A program made the position numbers and the translations under genes. Below, piece by piece: positions 1-9,945 of a stretch of DNA of 64,000 nt (the first letter of the stretch is position 1; every line of letters begins with the position of its first letter). The notes beneath the pieces were generated by a model that was given only the letters and a program-made list of their open reading frames with translations, did not search any database and was not told the origin of the DNA. Source of the stretch: Odontesthes bonariensis (taxonomy: Eukaryota > Chordata > Actinopteri > Atheriniformes > Atherinopsidae); the NCBI RefSeq assembly GCF_027942865.1, contig NC_134521.1, positions 1,440,501 through 1,504,500 of the forward strand, in the 5' to 3' direction.

Positions 1-1489
1 CCGAGTATATGGACACAGCTGTCATATTGGGTATACAGAGACCGAACAGCCCGCACTAGCGGCCCCTGCACCCCATTTTCTCAAAGCACCTCCCACAAGA
101 CCTCTGGGGGCACACAGTCGTAGGCCTTCTCCAAGTCCACAAAACAGATGAAGACTAGATGAGCAAACTCTCATGCCCACTCAGTGATCTGTGAGAGGGT
201 GAAAAGCTGATCCATTGTTTCACGGCCAGGGCAGAACCTGCATTGTTCCTCCTCAATCTGAGGTTCAACTATCAGACGGAGCCTCTTTTTCAGCACCCCA
301 GAATAGACTTTCCAGGGAGGCTGAGAAATGTGATACCCCGGTAGTTGGCACACAACGTCCGATCCCCTTTTTTAAAAATAAGGACAAGCACCCCGGTTTG
401 CCAGTCCAAGGGTACTGCACCCAAGGTCAACGCGATATTGCAGAAACGTGTCAGCCACGACAGCCCCAAAACATCCAGAGCCTTATGCATTTCCGGGCGC
501 ATTTCATCCACCCCCAGGGCCTTGCTGCCAAGGAGTTTTTTGCCTCCGGCTCTGACTCCTGTACAGGACGCATGTCCCTCGGGTTCAGAAGCTACTCAAA
601 GTGTTCCTTCCACCATCCAACGATATCCTCGTTTGAGGTAAAAGGATCGCCACTCCTTCCGAAGAAAGCTTGAGCAAGACTACTCTGACCCGTCCTGTGT
701 CACCGTATGTTGCCCCAAAACCACTTTGAGGCCGACCGAAAGTCACTTTACATGGCCATCCCGAACTCCTCCCATGCCACAGATTTTGTTTCCGCAACCG
801 CAGCCGCCCTTCTAGCCTGTCAATATCCATCTACTGCATCAGGGGCCTCCCGAGCCAACCAGGCCCTGATGGCCTCCATCTTCAATCTGACGGCTTCCTG
901 AACAGCTGGGGTCCAGCAGTGGGTTCTTGGGTTGCCGCTGTAAAAAAAAACAACAAGGAATTGACCACAGCTGCATCCGGCCGCTTCCAAAACGGAGGTT
1001 ATGAACAGAGTCCACTCGGACTCTATGTCCCCTACAAAGTCAGAACTTCTGACGGAGGTGGGAGTTGAAATCATTCCGAACAGGTACCACTGCCAGCCTT
1101 TCCCAGCAGACCCTCACAACACGCTTGGGTCTACCAGGTCTGGCCCGCAGTTTTCCCCGCCATCTTATTTAACTCGTCACCATATGGTGTCATGTGGGCT
1201 GCCCGGCCACCAAGCGCTTGCCGACGAACACTACCCCTGGGTCTGGCTCCAGGAGTGGGTCCCGGCAACCCTATACCGGGCAGGGTACATGTTTTCTTGT
1301 GTTCCTTCTTCATGGGGGTTTTCGGATCGCGTTCGTCTGGATCTGTTCACCTTGGGAGAAACTACCAGGAGCATATAGCTCCATATGACATACCTCTGGA
1401 GATCACAACACCACGCAAGCCCGTCTGCCCCAAAAAGGACACGATGCAGGAAGGGCCAAGTAAAACCATGATCCATTCTTCAATCTGTG
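1..1489 (-). mobile_element. Rex3/RTE-type LINE fragment, degenerate
   Basis: Reading the minus strand from 1489 down, conceptual translations resemble the RTE-clade (Rex3-like) polyprotein in order: a spacer-like segment (1476-1231), the linker between endonuclease and reverse transcriptase (around 1074-820, with WTPAVQEAV), and the start of the reverse transcriptase (511-290 with FKKGDR and NYRGITFLSLPGK, then 353-171 with a degenerate PGRETMDQL box). The pieces lie in different frames with stops between them, so it is dead. The 3' part runs off the left window edge. Its 5' side stops at 1489, where the conserved OR1 3' flank begins. Family assignment rests on recognised motifs, not a database search. 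Confidence 0.8.
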
Positions 1490-2923
1490 TTTAACTTTTA
1501 TTACAGCCCATATGTAACCTAATAATGTTAAAACCACTACAGTACTGCACATAGTTACGAAAGTGAAAGTAGCAGACAAAGCCTTTCCCTGGTTGGGTCA
1601 GGATTGCTAGCTCTGGGGATGTCTGACCCTTTCTCCCGATCTAGCTTTTCTTGAAAATTCCATTTTGAAAATGGCTTTAAAAGTACATCTGCTACCAAAT
1701 TAATGTCTTCTCTGTTCATCTGTTCAAGAAGCAGCTATCAAATCATGAAAATGCTTTGGCATGTGCTAGTCTACAAATGACCTCTATCTGACCATCCAAT
1801 TAATGGACTTAAAGATGTTGAGGTGATTGTACGCTGCAGGATGGCGTCAGTGTCGGCAACTTGAAATCTGATTATTTAAAGCCAATGAATCTGATTGGTA
1901 AAAGCCAGTTAAATTGACATTGATTTTAAGTTTTAGGTGCCTGCACTGTTGATTCTGATAGCCTGAAGGCAGGTTTCTTTGAGATGACAACACATGATGG
2001 ATGAAAAATGATTCTATAAAAGCTATAACATAAACTGACTGGAATAAACAATACTGGAACCAGCACAACCAAGAAAAATGTATGAAATGAAGAAAATAAA
2101 GTATCTGGAGTCATTTTATAAATATTCATGAAAAAAAATACAGATTAGTTCCATCCATAAACTCAACAGTCTCACAGAAGATTGTGAAATTGTTCAAAAC
2201 TATAATCTAGAAATACACTTTTCAGCCATTTTATAAAATCATAACAACAGAAATATTTATCATATCACACTGACACTTTTAGATTATTTGGTGATGAAGA
2301 TACACAGGAGATCTTAGTTTTTGTTTTTTATTCACGTATTAGGTTATCTATCAGAGATGCTCTTCGGTCAGGATTAGACATGAAGAACTATGTAGTTGAA
2401 TTTAGATATTTAGGAAGTATTGGTACATGCTAAGCATTACAAATACTTTGTTAGGGTTTGGAAAATGTAATGCTTTTGTTAAAGACATTAATACTCAAAT
2501 TCCTGTTGTTTTGCTGATGACAAAAAATGTGCTGGACACAAACAAAATGTCCTACTAGGGCACAAAAAATTGAAAATATTAGGATGAATACAAAGATTTT
2601 GGTTTAATAAATTTTTCTACTTTTTCTGTTGAACCGGGTTAATATATTGAATATTTGCTCAATTTGACCAAGGCTTTGTTATAACTGAGTTTTACCGTTC
2701 TCGTATTCTAAAACTGAGATATTTTTGGAAAAATAAAAAGTGTTCAGTACTTAACCTTTTATTTTTCAACTTTTGAAGAAACTACAATCATGAAATAAAG
2801 ACCATTTGAGAGTTGAAGTTGCTTTTATTGGAAATGAATGCTTTTGAAAATAATGTCACCTGTAAATGTCACCTCAGGTTTGAGGGGTAAATTGATGCAA
2901 ATGTTTCTCAAAGTCATAACGGG
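1490..2923. other. OR1 3' flank, conserved with other copies
   Basis: No gene is seen. The sequence is homologous to the 3' flank of OR3 (14359-14814 plus 16313-17364) and more weakly to 44150-46250. Position 1937-1952 is the empty counterpart of the LTR insertion near OR3. Near 2195 this copy lacks about 80 bases present at about 16580-16665. The last 500 bases before the OR1 stop are very similar in OR2 and OR3. Confidence 0.75.
2824..2829 (-). terminator. Candidate poly(A) signal of OR1
   Basis: TTTATT on the plus strand is AATAAA on the gene strand, about 95 bases beyond the stop codon. The same hexamer sits at matching positions after OR2 (8904-8909), OR3 (17274-17279), OR4 (25617-25622) and OR5 (36707-36712). 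Use in vivo is inferred. Confidence 0.45.
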
Positions 2924-3865
2924 TTAAGGGGAAACTTTTGGCTTTACTGAGATAACTGAAAGTTTAATTTGACAGCATAGATTGTACATGAGGACAGGTC
3001 TGATGGTCTGATCTCTGAGGCCATAGATCAGTGCACTCAAACACCTGGGAAGAATGATAAAAAACACATAAAAAAAGTTCTGGATGCGTAATAGTACACT
3101 AAAGAGAACAAGTTTTGAGACGGCAATTAATAATGGGTTATGTATCGTTGAGGAGATACTGAAGCCCAGCTGCACCAGATGCATCAGCAGTGTGTTACGA
3201 GCCTTAAGAGCTGAAGCTTTGTCTGTGGAGGCTGACCTGGCTGCTATAATTACAACAATATAGGTGGAGGTGATCGTCATACCAGCAGAAATAAACAGAA
3301 AATAATTGTAAGCTCTGTCATAATCGTAATATCGTTGTGTAAGAAACATGGAAGCTGATTTACATAAGGTGTTCATCTGCAGAGTTTCTAGTTCTTCAAA
3401 GGGAAATTCTAACAGCAAAAGAATCTGAATGACAACATTAGTAAAACAAATGGCCCAAACCACAATAACAGCCACTGCTGTGTTTCTGATGGTGATGATG
3501 GAAGCGTGCCTCAGAGGGTAGCACACTGCTACACATCTCTCCAAAGACATCACCACCAGTATCAGAGGGGAGACTGGATTTGTTAGGTTACCAATCATTT
3601 GGAAAACACCACATACAGGATATGTCAGAAATATTCTAGAGAAGGACAATATGTACATCAACTGACTCAGTGTCAGCTGAACGGTGTCTGCAAAGAGGAG
3701 GTTATAAAGAAGAATGTAGCGGCAAGTTTCACGAAACACTGGTTTACTCCTCAAAGTGTACAACACGGTCCCATTAATGAAGAGGAATATACAGCAAGGA
3801 ACTGTAGTCAGAGTGGTATACAACACTCTTTCTGGCCACCCTAGTCCAACAGTTGTGTTGGACAT
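2924..3865 (-). CDS. Odorant receptor 131-2-like (OR1)
   Basis: Intact single-exon 313-residue seven-transmembrane receptor, expected to couple odour binding to G-protein signalling in olfactory neuron cilia. Visible landmarks are an N-glycosylation site at N3, helices near residues 13-37, 50-73, 86-111, 128-151, 188-209, 224-250 and 259-282, the class-A aspartate D60 in helix 2 (FAD), cysteines C85 and C168 positioned for the loop disulfide, ERC (109-111) followed by VAVCYPLRH in place of DRY, W137 in helix 4, and LPRCLSALIYG in helix 7 in place of a canonical NPxxY. These features match the fish OR131-2-like group rather than classical mammalian-type receptors. The ATG is shared by all six intact copies and has G at -3. 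OR1 alone has LTQRYYDYDRAYNY in loop 2. Its upstream region lacks about 270 bases found in the other copies. A V1R or trace-amine receptor is unlikely. Confidence 0.92.
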   Translation of the reverse strand: MSNTTVGLGWPERVLYTTLTTVPCCIFLFINGTVLYTLRSKPVFRETCRYILLYNLLFADTVQLTLSQLMYILSFSRIFLTYPVCGVFQMIGNLTNPVSPLILVVMSLERCVAVCYPLRHASIITIRNTAVAVIVVWAICFTNVVIQILLLLEFPFEELETLQMNTLCKSASMFLTQRYYDYDRAYNYFLFISAGMTITSTYIVVIIAARSASTDKASALKARNTLLMHLVQLGFSISSTIHNPLLIAVSKLVLFSVLLRIQNFFYVFFIILPRCLSALIYGLRDQTIRPVLMYNLCCQIKLSVISVKPKVSP

Positions 3866-4611
3866 CTCACAAATAACATTTAAGAAATCAGAAATATCAA
3901 TATGTTAATGTCACTGGACGACAAAAATCCTACAAATCCACTTTAGTCTCCTTTGTAAACGCAGTGATGATAGTTAGATAAACACATACATTGGAGAGAA
4001 AAGTGAAAATGTAAACGATCCATTTGACTGAAACATTAAAGAATCACTGATTTAGTTTGTGTCCCTAAAACACTTTAGATGCAACACATTGTTAAAAACT
4101 TAAAATCATACAAAGACTCTTCACCTGTGAAGATAGGTGTCAGGTCAGCTCCTGTTTCCTTGTGGGCAAAGCTGGTCTGCTTGATTTACTTGACCCAACA
4201 TTTAATTTATGAGCTCTTTCCTGGCAACCTGATCCCATGATGCATCATGTTAACATGGTTACCAGATCACTGATGGGTCATGAAATCTCTCCTCCAGTTA
4301 GTAACTACTTCAGTCAGTCTTTTGACTCGAATTTGTACGAGTTTATGCTACAGTTCACATTTGATCAATTACTGACAAAATCTTAAAAACTAATGGGCAT
4401 AATTGTATTCACAATATGAAATATTTACTCTTCTAATAGTATTAATTACTGACTTAACAAAGTACCAAAACAACAGCTTAAAGTTCATGCTTATTTACAA
4501 AACACAACAATATTGAGAGAATAAGAATGTTTTTTCTTCAGATAAGAATAAATTTATATGACCTTAAAGGGGTCATATTAGACTTTCTGAGGTTTCATGT
4601 CTTCAAGTTAG
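3866..4611 (-). promoter_or_regulatory. OR1 5' flank with conserved palindrome block
   Basis: Upstream region of OR1, homologous to the 5' flanks of OR2, OR3, OR5, OR6 and OR7. A 14-base palindrome, CATGATGCATCATG, lies at 4236-4249 inside a conserved stretch containing TTTAATTTATGAGCTC and TGGTTACCAGATCAC. A deletion at 3960/3961 removes about 270 bases present in OR2 (10041-10311), bringing the palindrome to about 370 bases from the ATG instead of about 600-660. Regulatory function is inferred from conservation among paralogues only. Confidence 0.5.
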
Positions 4612-6549
4612 TTATGGGTGCCAATGCCGAAGGCACTAGACACACATATCACTCCTGTGCCAGACTCTTATTATTTTCCCGTTTCCGCCCTAAAGTTCGC
4701 TACTAGTCTGGCAGCGATGCTCTGACCGACATAAAAAGCACACCATTACGTGCGTATTGATCGGGAATGGTGTGCTATTTCGTTTGGCTCTCATTAGTCA
4801 AAAGGAATTCTGGCAAAATGGGAAAAAGTCGGAAAAATGTTGATTGGAAAACGCATGGAAAATTAAAAAAAAGGCGATTTTGGGCCTAAACGAGCTGCAA
4901 AATGGCCTTTTCTGAGGCCTTATAACTAAGCCATACAGCATAGCACAGACCTCATTCAAAGTTTGTAAGTGACACGAGGCTCTCGGCTTTAACTGAATTG
5001 AAGGGTTTGTATATATCTTATACAGCTTTGACACAACGGCAGTTTATGTTTTAGGGAGACAAAATCTCAGGTCCTGTGTCTCTCCCACTCTACTGCTCAC
5101 TCTAAATTTCATTCTGCACGGATTCGTCAAACAAATCTCTCTCATGTCCGAAATATCTGGCCGATCTGGACAAATTTTATCACAAAACGTAGGCATTTTC
5201 GTCCTCTTTCACACAATGTCACACTCATTGACCTCTGCCTAACAGATTTACAACAAATTGCCTCTGAGCGCAGAGAGTCGTCCCTCTAACTGACGTTCCC
5301 TCCATTATAAATGGCTAAAATCATAAAATCAATGTGTAACAATAATTTTAAAACTGCCATAAAAAACGAGCCTTATATGGTAGCCGAATGAAAATTACAC
5401 CGCTGGCTTCTGCCGTCCCTTGGGGCGCTCACGGTACAAAATTTATTCGGATACGGCATTTACTTTTCGAGCTGTGACCGTTTGTTCGAGAAAGTAGGTG
5501 AAAGTCCAAAATGGTCAAATTAAACAGCAGAAGTCTCTGTCAGTTGGTGCAGCTGTCAGTTGGAGCAGCTCGCGTGCTGACGAGCTGTCTCCTAGCAACA
5601 AGCTTAACAGCCTGCTCTGGGCTGAGACTGCTTATGAGGGCAAAGCCACGATGGAGCTCTTTTGGAGCCATATTGGGCCTTGCAGATGCCTTTATGCAAG
5701 TACCCACAATGCATTGGGAAAATGCATTGAAAAGCACTTAATATTAAGCACTTAGGCATATTTAAAATGGCATAAAAGCTGTATTTTACACAGGACCTTG
5801 ATAAAAATGACATAAATGTCTCCTCCATTTAGGGACTGGCAGAGGCGCAAAATGGAATGGGAAAATCGATTGAAAAGCACAAAATGAGGCCATTTTGAAA
5901 ATGCCATTAAAGCTGTATTTTAAACAGGACCTTGATAAAAAATGACATAACTGTCTTCATCAGACCTGTCTTAGGAATTTTGGGTCTCGCAGAGGCCCAA
6001 AATTCAATGGGAAAATCGATTGAGAAGCACTTAACGAGCCAAAAATGCCAAAAACTGCTATTTTTTGGAATTGTCATAACTCAGCCATACAACATCACAG
6101 AGATCTCATTCAAAGTTTATATGTGACAGGAGACTCTCAACTTTATAGGGTTTGTACCAGGCATATGCATCATTATTAAAACTCATGGTCATAAGGAAAG
6201 AAAAAGAAGGCACTTTTGCCTCAAATGCCAAAAACTGACCTATTTTGGAGGCCTCATAACTCAGCCATACGACATCACAGAGAGCTCATTCAAAGTTTAT
6301 GTCACAGGAGACTCTCAACTTTATAGGGTTTGTTCCAGGCATATGCATCAGGATTAAAAATCATTGTCATAAGGACAGAAAAAGAAGGCCCTTTTGCCTC
6401 AACTGCCCTATTTTGGAGGCCTCATAACTCAGACCTCATTCAAAGTTTATATGTGACTGGAGACTGTCAACTTTAACTAAACTAAACATTTTTTTTATAG
6501 GGCGGGCAGTAGATTGGCACCCATCAAAATTTCTTCAGAAATTTTCTAG
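4612..6549 (+). mobile_element. Non-autonomous Helentron-like element
   Basis: A 1,938-base insertion in the OR1 5' flank; the uninterrupted equivalent is at about 10910-10925 beside OR2. It has asymmetric terminal inverted repeats: ATGGGTGCCAAT at 4614-4625 near the 5' end and its perfect complement at 6513-6524, some 25 bases inside the 3' end. Between that repeat and the 3' end lies an 8-bp hairpin (6526-6533 with 6538-6545, loop TTCA), directly followed by CTAG (6546-6549). No clear target duplication is seen. This arrangement matches Helitron2/Helentron-derived elements. No Rep/helicase coding is visible. The interior holds diverged tandem repeats of about 125 bases (5750-6040) and about 185 bases (6070-6470), and an 11-bp hairpin at 4737-4747/4766-4776. 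Confidence 0.75.
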
Positions 6550-6630
6550 TTAGATGGTGTTATTGTGCATGTAAAAGCTCTGCTAGCCAAAAAGTAAAAG
6601 GTAGACTCCAAATATAATTATTTCCCACAC
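6550..6630. other. Distal OR1 5' flank remnant
   Basis: Short block (ATGGTGTTATTGTGCATG through GGTAGACTCC) that recurs at 10926, 38690, 48075 and 57990, and more diverged at 19335. It marks the continuation of the OR block across the Helentron-like insertion. Confidence 0.6.
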
Positions 6631-6639
6631 ACTTATTAC

Positions 6640-7706
6640 AGAGACTTGAACATGTTATTGGGATTAAAGGAACTGCATTAGGCTGGTTTAAGTCATATTT
6701 GTCTGATAGATTTCAGTTTGTTCTTGTAAATGAAGAATCTTCCTTACACACCAGAGTAAGTCATGGAGTTCCCCAGGGTTCTGTGCTTGGACCGATTCTT
6801 TTCACTTTATACATGCTTCCATTAGGTAACATTATTAGACAGCATGGCATAAATTTCCATTGATATGCTGATGATACTCAGCTGTACTTATCTATAAAAC
6901 CAGATGAACCCAATAGGTTGGTCAAACTACAAGCATGTCTTAAAGATATAAAGACCTGGATGACTCAGAACTGTCTGCTTCTAAATTCAGACAAAACTGA
7001 AGTCGTTATCTTTGGACCTGAGCGTTTCAGGGAGAAATTGTCTAGCTATATAGTTACTCTAGATGGTATTTCCTTGGCTTCTAGTTCTACAGTGAGGAAC
7101 CTTGGAGTTATTTTTGACCAGAATTTATCATTTGACTCGCATATAAAACAGGTTTCTAGGACTGCCTTCTTTCATCTTCGTAATATTGTTAAAATCAGGA
7201 ACATCTTGTCTCAGAGTGATGCAGAAAAACTAGTCCATGCATATGTTACTTCAAGATTGGACTACTGTAATTCTTTATTTATGGGCTGTCCCACATATTC
7301 TCTGAAAAGCCTTCAGTTGATCCAAAATGCTGCAGCCAGAGTTTTGATGAGAACTAACAGGAGAGATCATATTTCTCCAGTTTTAGCTTCTCTTCATTGG
7401 CTCCCTGTTAAATTCAGAATAGAATTTAAGATTCTTCTCCTTACATATAAAGCTCTTAATGACCGAGCTCCATCATATCTTAAAGATCTCATTGTAAGAT
7501 ATTTTCCTAACAGATCACTTCGTTCCGAAACTGCAGGTTTACTTGAGGTTCCCAGAGTTTCTAAAAGTAGAATGGGAGGCAGAGCCTTCAGTTATCAGGC
7601 CCCTCTATTGTGGAATAAGCTGCCAGTAAATGTCCGGGAAGCAGACACCCTTTCCACTTTTAAGACCAGGCTTAAAAATTTCCTTTTTTATAAAGCTTAT
7701 AGTTAG
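6640..7706 (+). pseudogene. Rex1-type reverse transcriptase, C-terminal half
   Basis: Conceptual translation contains [20 protein letters not shown], then the catalytic YADD box (6864-6875), LLLNSDKTEVVIFGP, LVHAYVTSRLDYCNSL and SLHWLPVKFRIEFK, ending at a TAA at 7704-7706. These are standard motifs of the CR1/L2/Rex1 LINE group. One in-frame TGA at 6861-6863 lies immediately before YADD. Downstream of it, 262 codons are open from 6918. The endonuclease and the first half of the polymerase are missing, so the copy cannot be autonomous. Confidence 0.85.
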
Positions 7707-7730
7707 GTCTGTTGAATCTGATAGTGTGTC

Positions 7731-8150
7731 TGCTAGTGTGTCTTGTTCTGCCTCCACCTCTGGCACCCTCTATACTTTCATTACCCCCTACCCGAACCAG
7801 GGTTTGAATCCCATTCCCGCTTATCTTACCTCTTTTATTTCTCCCCCTACCCGAACCAGGGTTTGCATCCCCACCCCGCTGTGACTGGTGTGCAGTTGGT
7901 GAGAGTGAGTTGTATGGCTTTGTTTTTGCTGGTATTTTTAGTGAATATAGGACTGTTTAGGTGAATTTGTCTGCGTATCTGCTAGTGTGTCTTGTCCTGC
8001 CTCCACCTCTGGCACCTTCTATACTTTCATTACCCCCTACCCGAACCAGGGTTTGAATCCCATTCCCGCTTATCTTACCTCTTTTATTTCTCCCCCTACC
8101 CGAACCAGGGTTTGCATCCCCACCCCGCTGTGACTGGTGTGCAGTTGGTG
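7731..8150 (+). repeat. Tandem duplication, period 249, in LINE 3' region
   Basis: The block starting TGCTAGTGTGTCTTG at 7731 recurs at 7980. Each copy holds two internal subrepeats of CCCCCTACCCGAACCAGGGT (7785, 7850; 8034, 8094). The second copy is cut short at about 8150. Confidence 0.8.
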
Positions 8151-8157
8151 AGAGGCT

Positions 8158-8300
8158 GAGGTAGTTTGTGGCTGTAAAAAGATGGTTGTTGTGGTGTGAG
8201 GAGCAGATCTATATAGGGAGTATAGGGAATTACTTACTGAGTCTGGTCCTTTATTTATTTATTTTTTCGTTAGCACAAGTTTCTTGTGTTTACCTTGAAT
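8158..8300 (-). repeat. Inverted copy of the 39150-39420 block
   Basis: The reverse complement of this stretch (the TTGTTGTGGTGTGAGGAGCAG part and the GACTCAGTGAATAATTCC-like part) matches 39150-39420, 48543-48813 and 58450-58730, and partly 35531-35690. A middle section present there is missing here. Confidence 0.6.
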
Positions 8301-8503
8301 AGGGATGGCTCAGGTAATCCTGAAACATCCCATAGTTAAGCTACTATAGGCCTAGACTGCTGGGGGGACTCATCTGTCACACCTTTCCTCACTTTACTCT
8401 CTTTATGTATATGTGATATTATTGTGGTCATTAACTTGTGTTTCCCTGTTCCAACAGATATCCTTTGAATGGTGTTACAGTGCCGCCGCCGCCTATATTA
8501 GAC

Positions 8504-9003
8504 GTATTGGTATGTGTTAAGCATTACAAATGCTTTGTTAGTGTTTGGAAAATGTAATGGCTTTTGTTAAAGACATTAATACTCAAATTCCTGTTGTTTT
8601 GCTGATGACAAAAAATGTGCTGGACACAAACAAAATGTCCTACTCGGGCACAAAAAATTGCAAAATATTAGGATGAATACAAAGATTTTGGTTTAATATA
8701 TTTTTCTATTGAACCGGGTTGATATATTGTATATTTGCCCAATTTGACCAAGGCTTTGTTATAACTGAGTTTTACCATTCTAGTATTCTAAAACTGAGAT
8801 ATTTTTGGAAAAATAAAAAGTGTTCAGTACTTAACCTTTTATTTTTCAACTTTTGAAGAAACTACAATCATGAAATAAAGACCATTTCAGAGTTGAAGTT
8901 GCTTTTATTGGAAATGAATGCTTTTGAAAATAATATCACCACGAAATGTCACCTCAGGCTTGAGGGGTAAATTGATGCAAATGTTTCTCAAAGTCATAAC
9001 GGG
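8504..9003. other. OR2 3' flank
   Basis: No gene seen. It is nearly the same sequence as 2405-2923 beside OR1 and contains a candidate AATAAA at 8904-8909 on the gene strand. The more distal part of the flank seen beside OR1 is absent. Confidence 0.7.
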
Positions 9004-9945
9004 TTAAGGGGAAACTTTCGGCTTTACTGAGATAACTGAAAGTTTAATTTGACAGCATAGATTGTACATGAGGACAGGTCTGATGGTCTGATCTCTGAGG
9101 CCATAGATCAGTGCACTCAAACACCTGGGAAGAATGATAAAAAACACATAAAAAAAGTTCTGGATGCGTATAAGTACACTAAAGAGAACAAGTTTTGAGA
9201 CGGCAAATAGTAATGGGTTATGTATCGTTGAGGAGATACTGAAGCCCAGCTGCACCAGATGCATCAGCAGTGTGTTACGAGCCTTAAGAGCTGAAGCTTT
9301 GTCTGTGGAGGCTGACCTGGCTGCTATAATTACAACAATATAGGTGGAGGTGATTGTTATACCAGCAGAAACTAACAGAAAATAAGTGTAAACTCTGTCA
9401 TAATCGTAATATAGTGGTGTAAGAAACATGGAAGCTGATTTACATAAGGTGTTCATCTGCAGAGTTTCTAGTTCTTCGAAGGGAAATTCTAACAGCAAAA
9501 GAATCTGAATGACAACATTTAGTAAACAAATGGCCCAAACCACAATAACAGCCACTGCTGTGTTTCTGATGGTGATGATGGAAGCGTGCCTCAGAGGGTA
9601 GCACACTGCTACACATCTCTCCAAAGACATCACCACCAGTATCAGAGGAGAGACTGGATTTGTTAGGTTACCAATCATTTGGAAAACACCACATACAGGA
9701 TATGTCAGAAATATTCTAGAGAAAGACAATATGTACATCAACTGACTCAGTGTCAGCTGAACGGTGTCTGCAAAGAGGAGGTTATAAAGAAGAATGTAGC
9801 GGCAAGTTTCACGAAACACTGGTTTACTCCTCAAAGTGTACAACATGGTCCCATTAATGAAGAGGAATATACAGCATGGAACTGTAGCCAAAGTGATATA
9901 CAACACTCTTTCTGGCCACCCTAGTCCAACAGTTGTGTTGGACAT
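9004..9945 (-). CDS. Odorant receptor 131-2-like (OR2)
   Basis: Intact 313-residue single-exon receptor and closest relative of OR1 (about 14 residue differences). Changes cluster in helix 1 (residues 17, 20, 34), helix 4 (CLLN for CFTN), loop 2 (LTPLYY for LTQRYY) and helix 5 (YFLLVSAGITITS). All structural landmarks are kept: N3 glycosylation site, D60, C85/C168, ERC at 109-111, W137 and LPRCLSALIYG. The C-terminal tail SVISVKPKVSP is shared only with OR1. It occupies the same strand and block arrangement as the other copies, with the candidate regulatory palindrome 660 bases upstream. It is likely an olfactory chemoreceptor with a ligand range overlapping OR1; this is inferred from similarity. 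Confidence 0.92.
   Translation of the reverse strand: MSNTTVGLGWPERVLYITLATVPCCIFLFINGTMLYTLRSKPVFRETCRYILLYNLLFADTVQLTLSQLMYILSFSRIFLTYPVCGVFQMIGNLTNPVSPLILVVMSLERCVAVCYPLRHASIITIRNTAVAVIVVWAICLLNVVIQILLLLEFPFEELETLQMNTLCKSASMFLTPLYYDYDRVYTYFLLVSAGITITSTYIVVIIAARSASTDKASALKARNTLLMHLVQLGFSISSTIHNPLLFAVSKLVLFSVLIRIQNFFYVFFIILPRCLSALIYGLRDQTIRPVLMYNLCCQIKLSVISVKPKVSP

Larger units (their letters stand above)
6631..8503 (+). mobile_element. Rex1-type (CR1/L2-related) LINE, 5' truncated
   Basis: The sequence joins the OR1 5' flank at 6631 and OR2 3' flank at about 8503. It contains the second half of a reverse transcriptase and a long 3' untranslated region. A stretch at about 8310-8400 (AGGGATGGCTCAGG through AGGCCTAGACTGCTGGGG) resembles Rex1 3' ends known from fish. 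The 3' region also carries a tandem duplication (7731-8150) and an inverted copy of a block found near 39150-39420. No convincing target duplication was identified. Confidence 0.75.

Noticed and set aside
3599-3844. 81-codon plus-strand frame inside OR1 (also inside OR2, and longer versions in OR6 and OR7)
   Set aside because: Antisense of the receptor gene; conserved only because the receptor is conserved.
2924-3865. OR genes considered as V1R, TAAR or class-A peptide receptors
   Set aside because: The combination of YPLRH after ERC, the KASALKARNTLLMHL third loop-helix 6 motif and LSALIYGLRDQ fits fish OR131-type receptors better.
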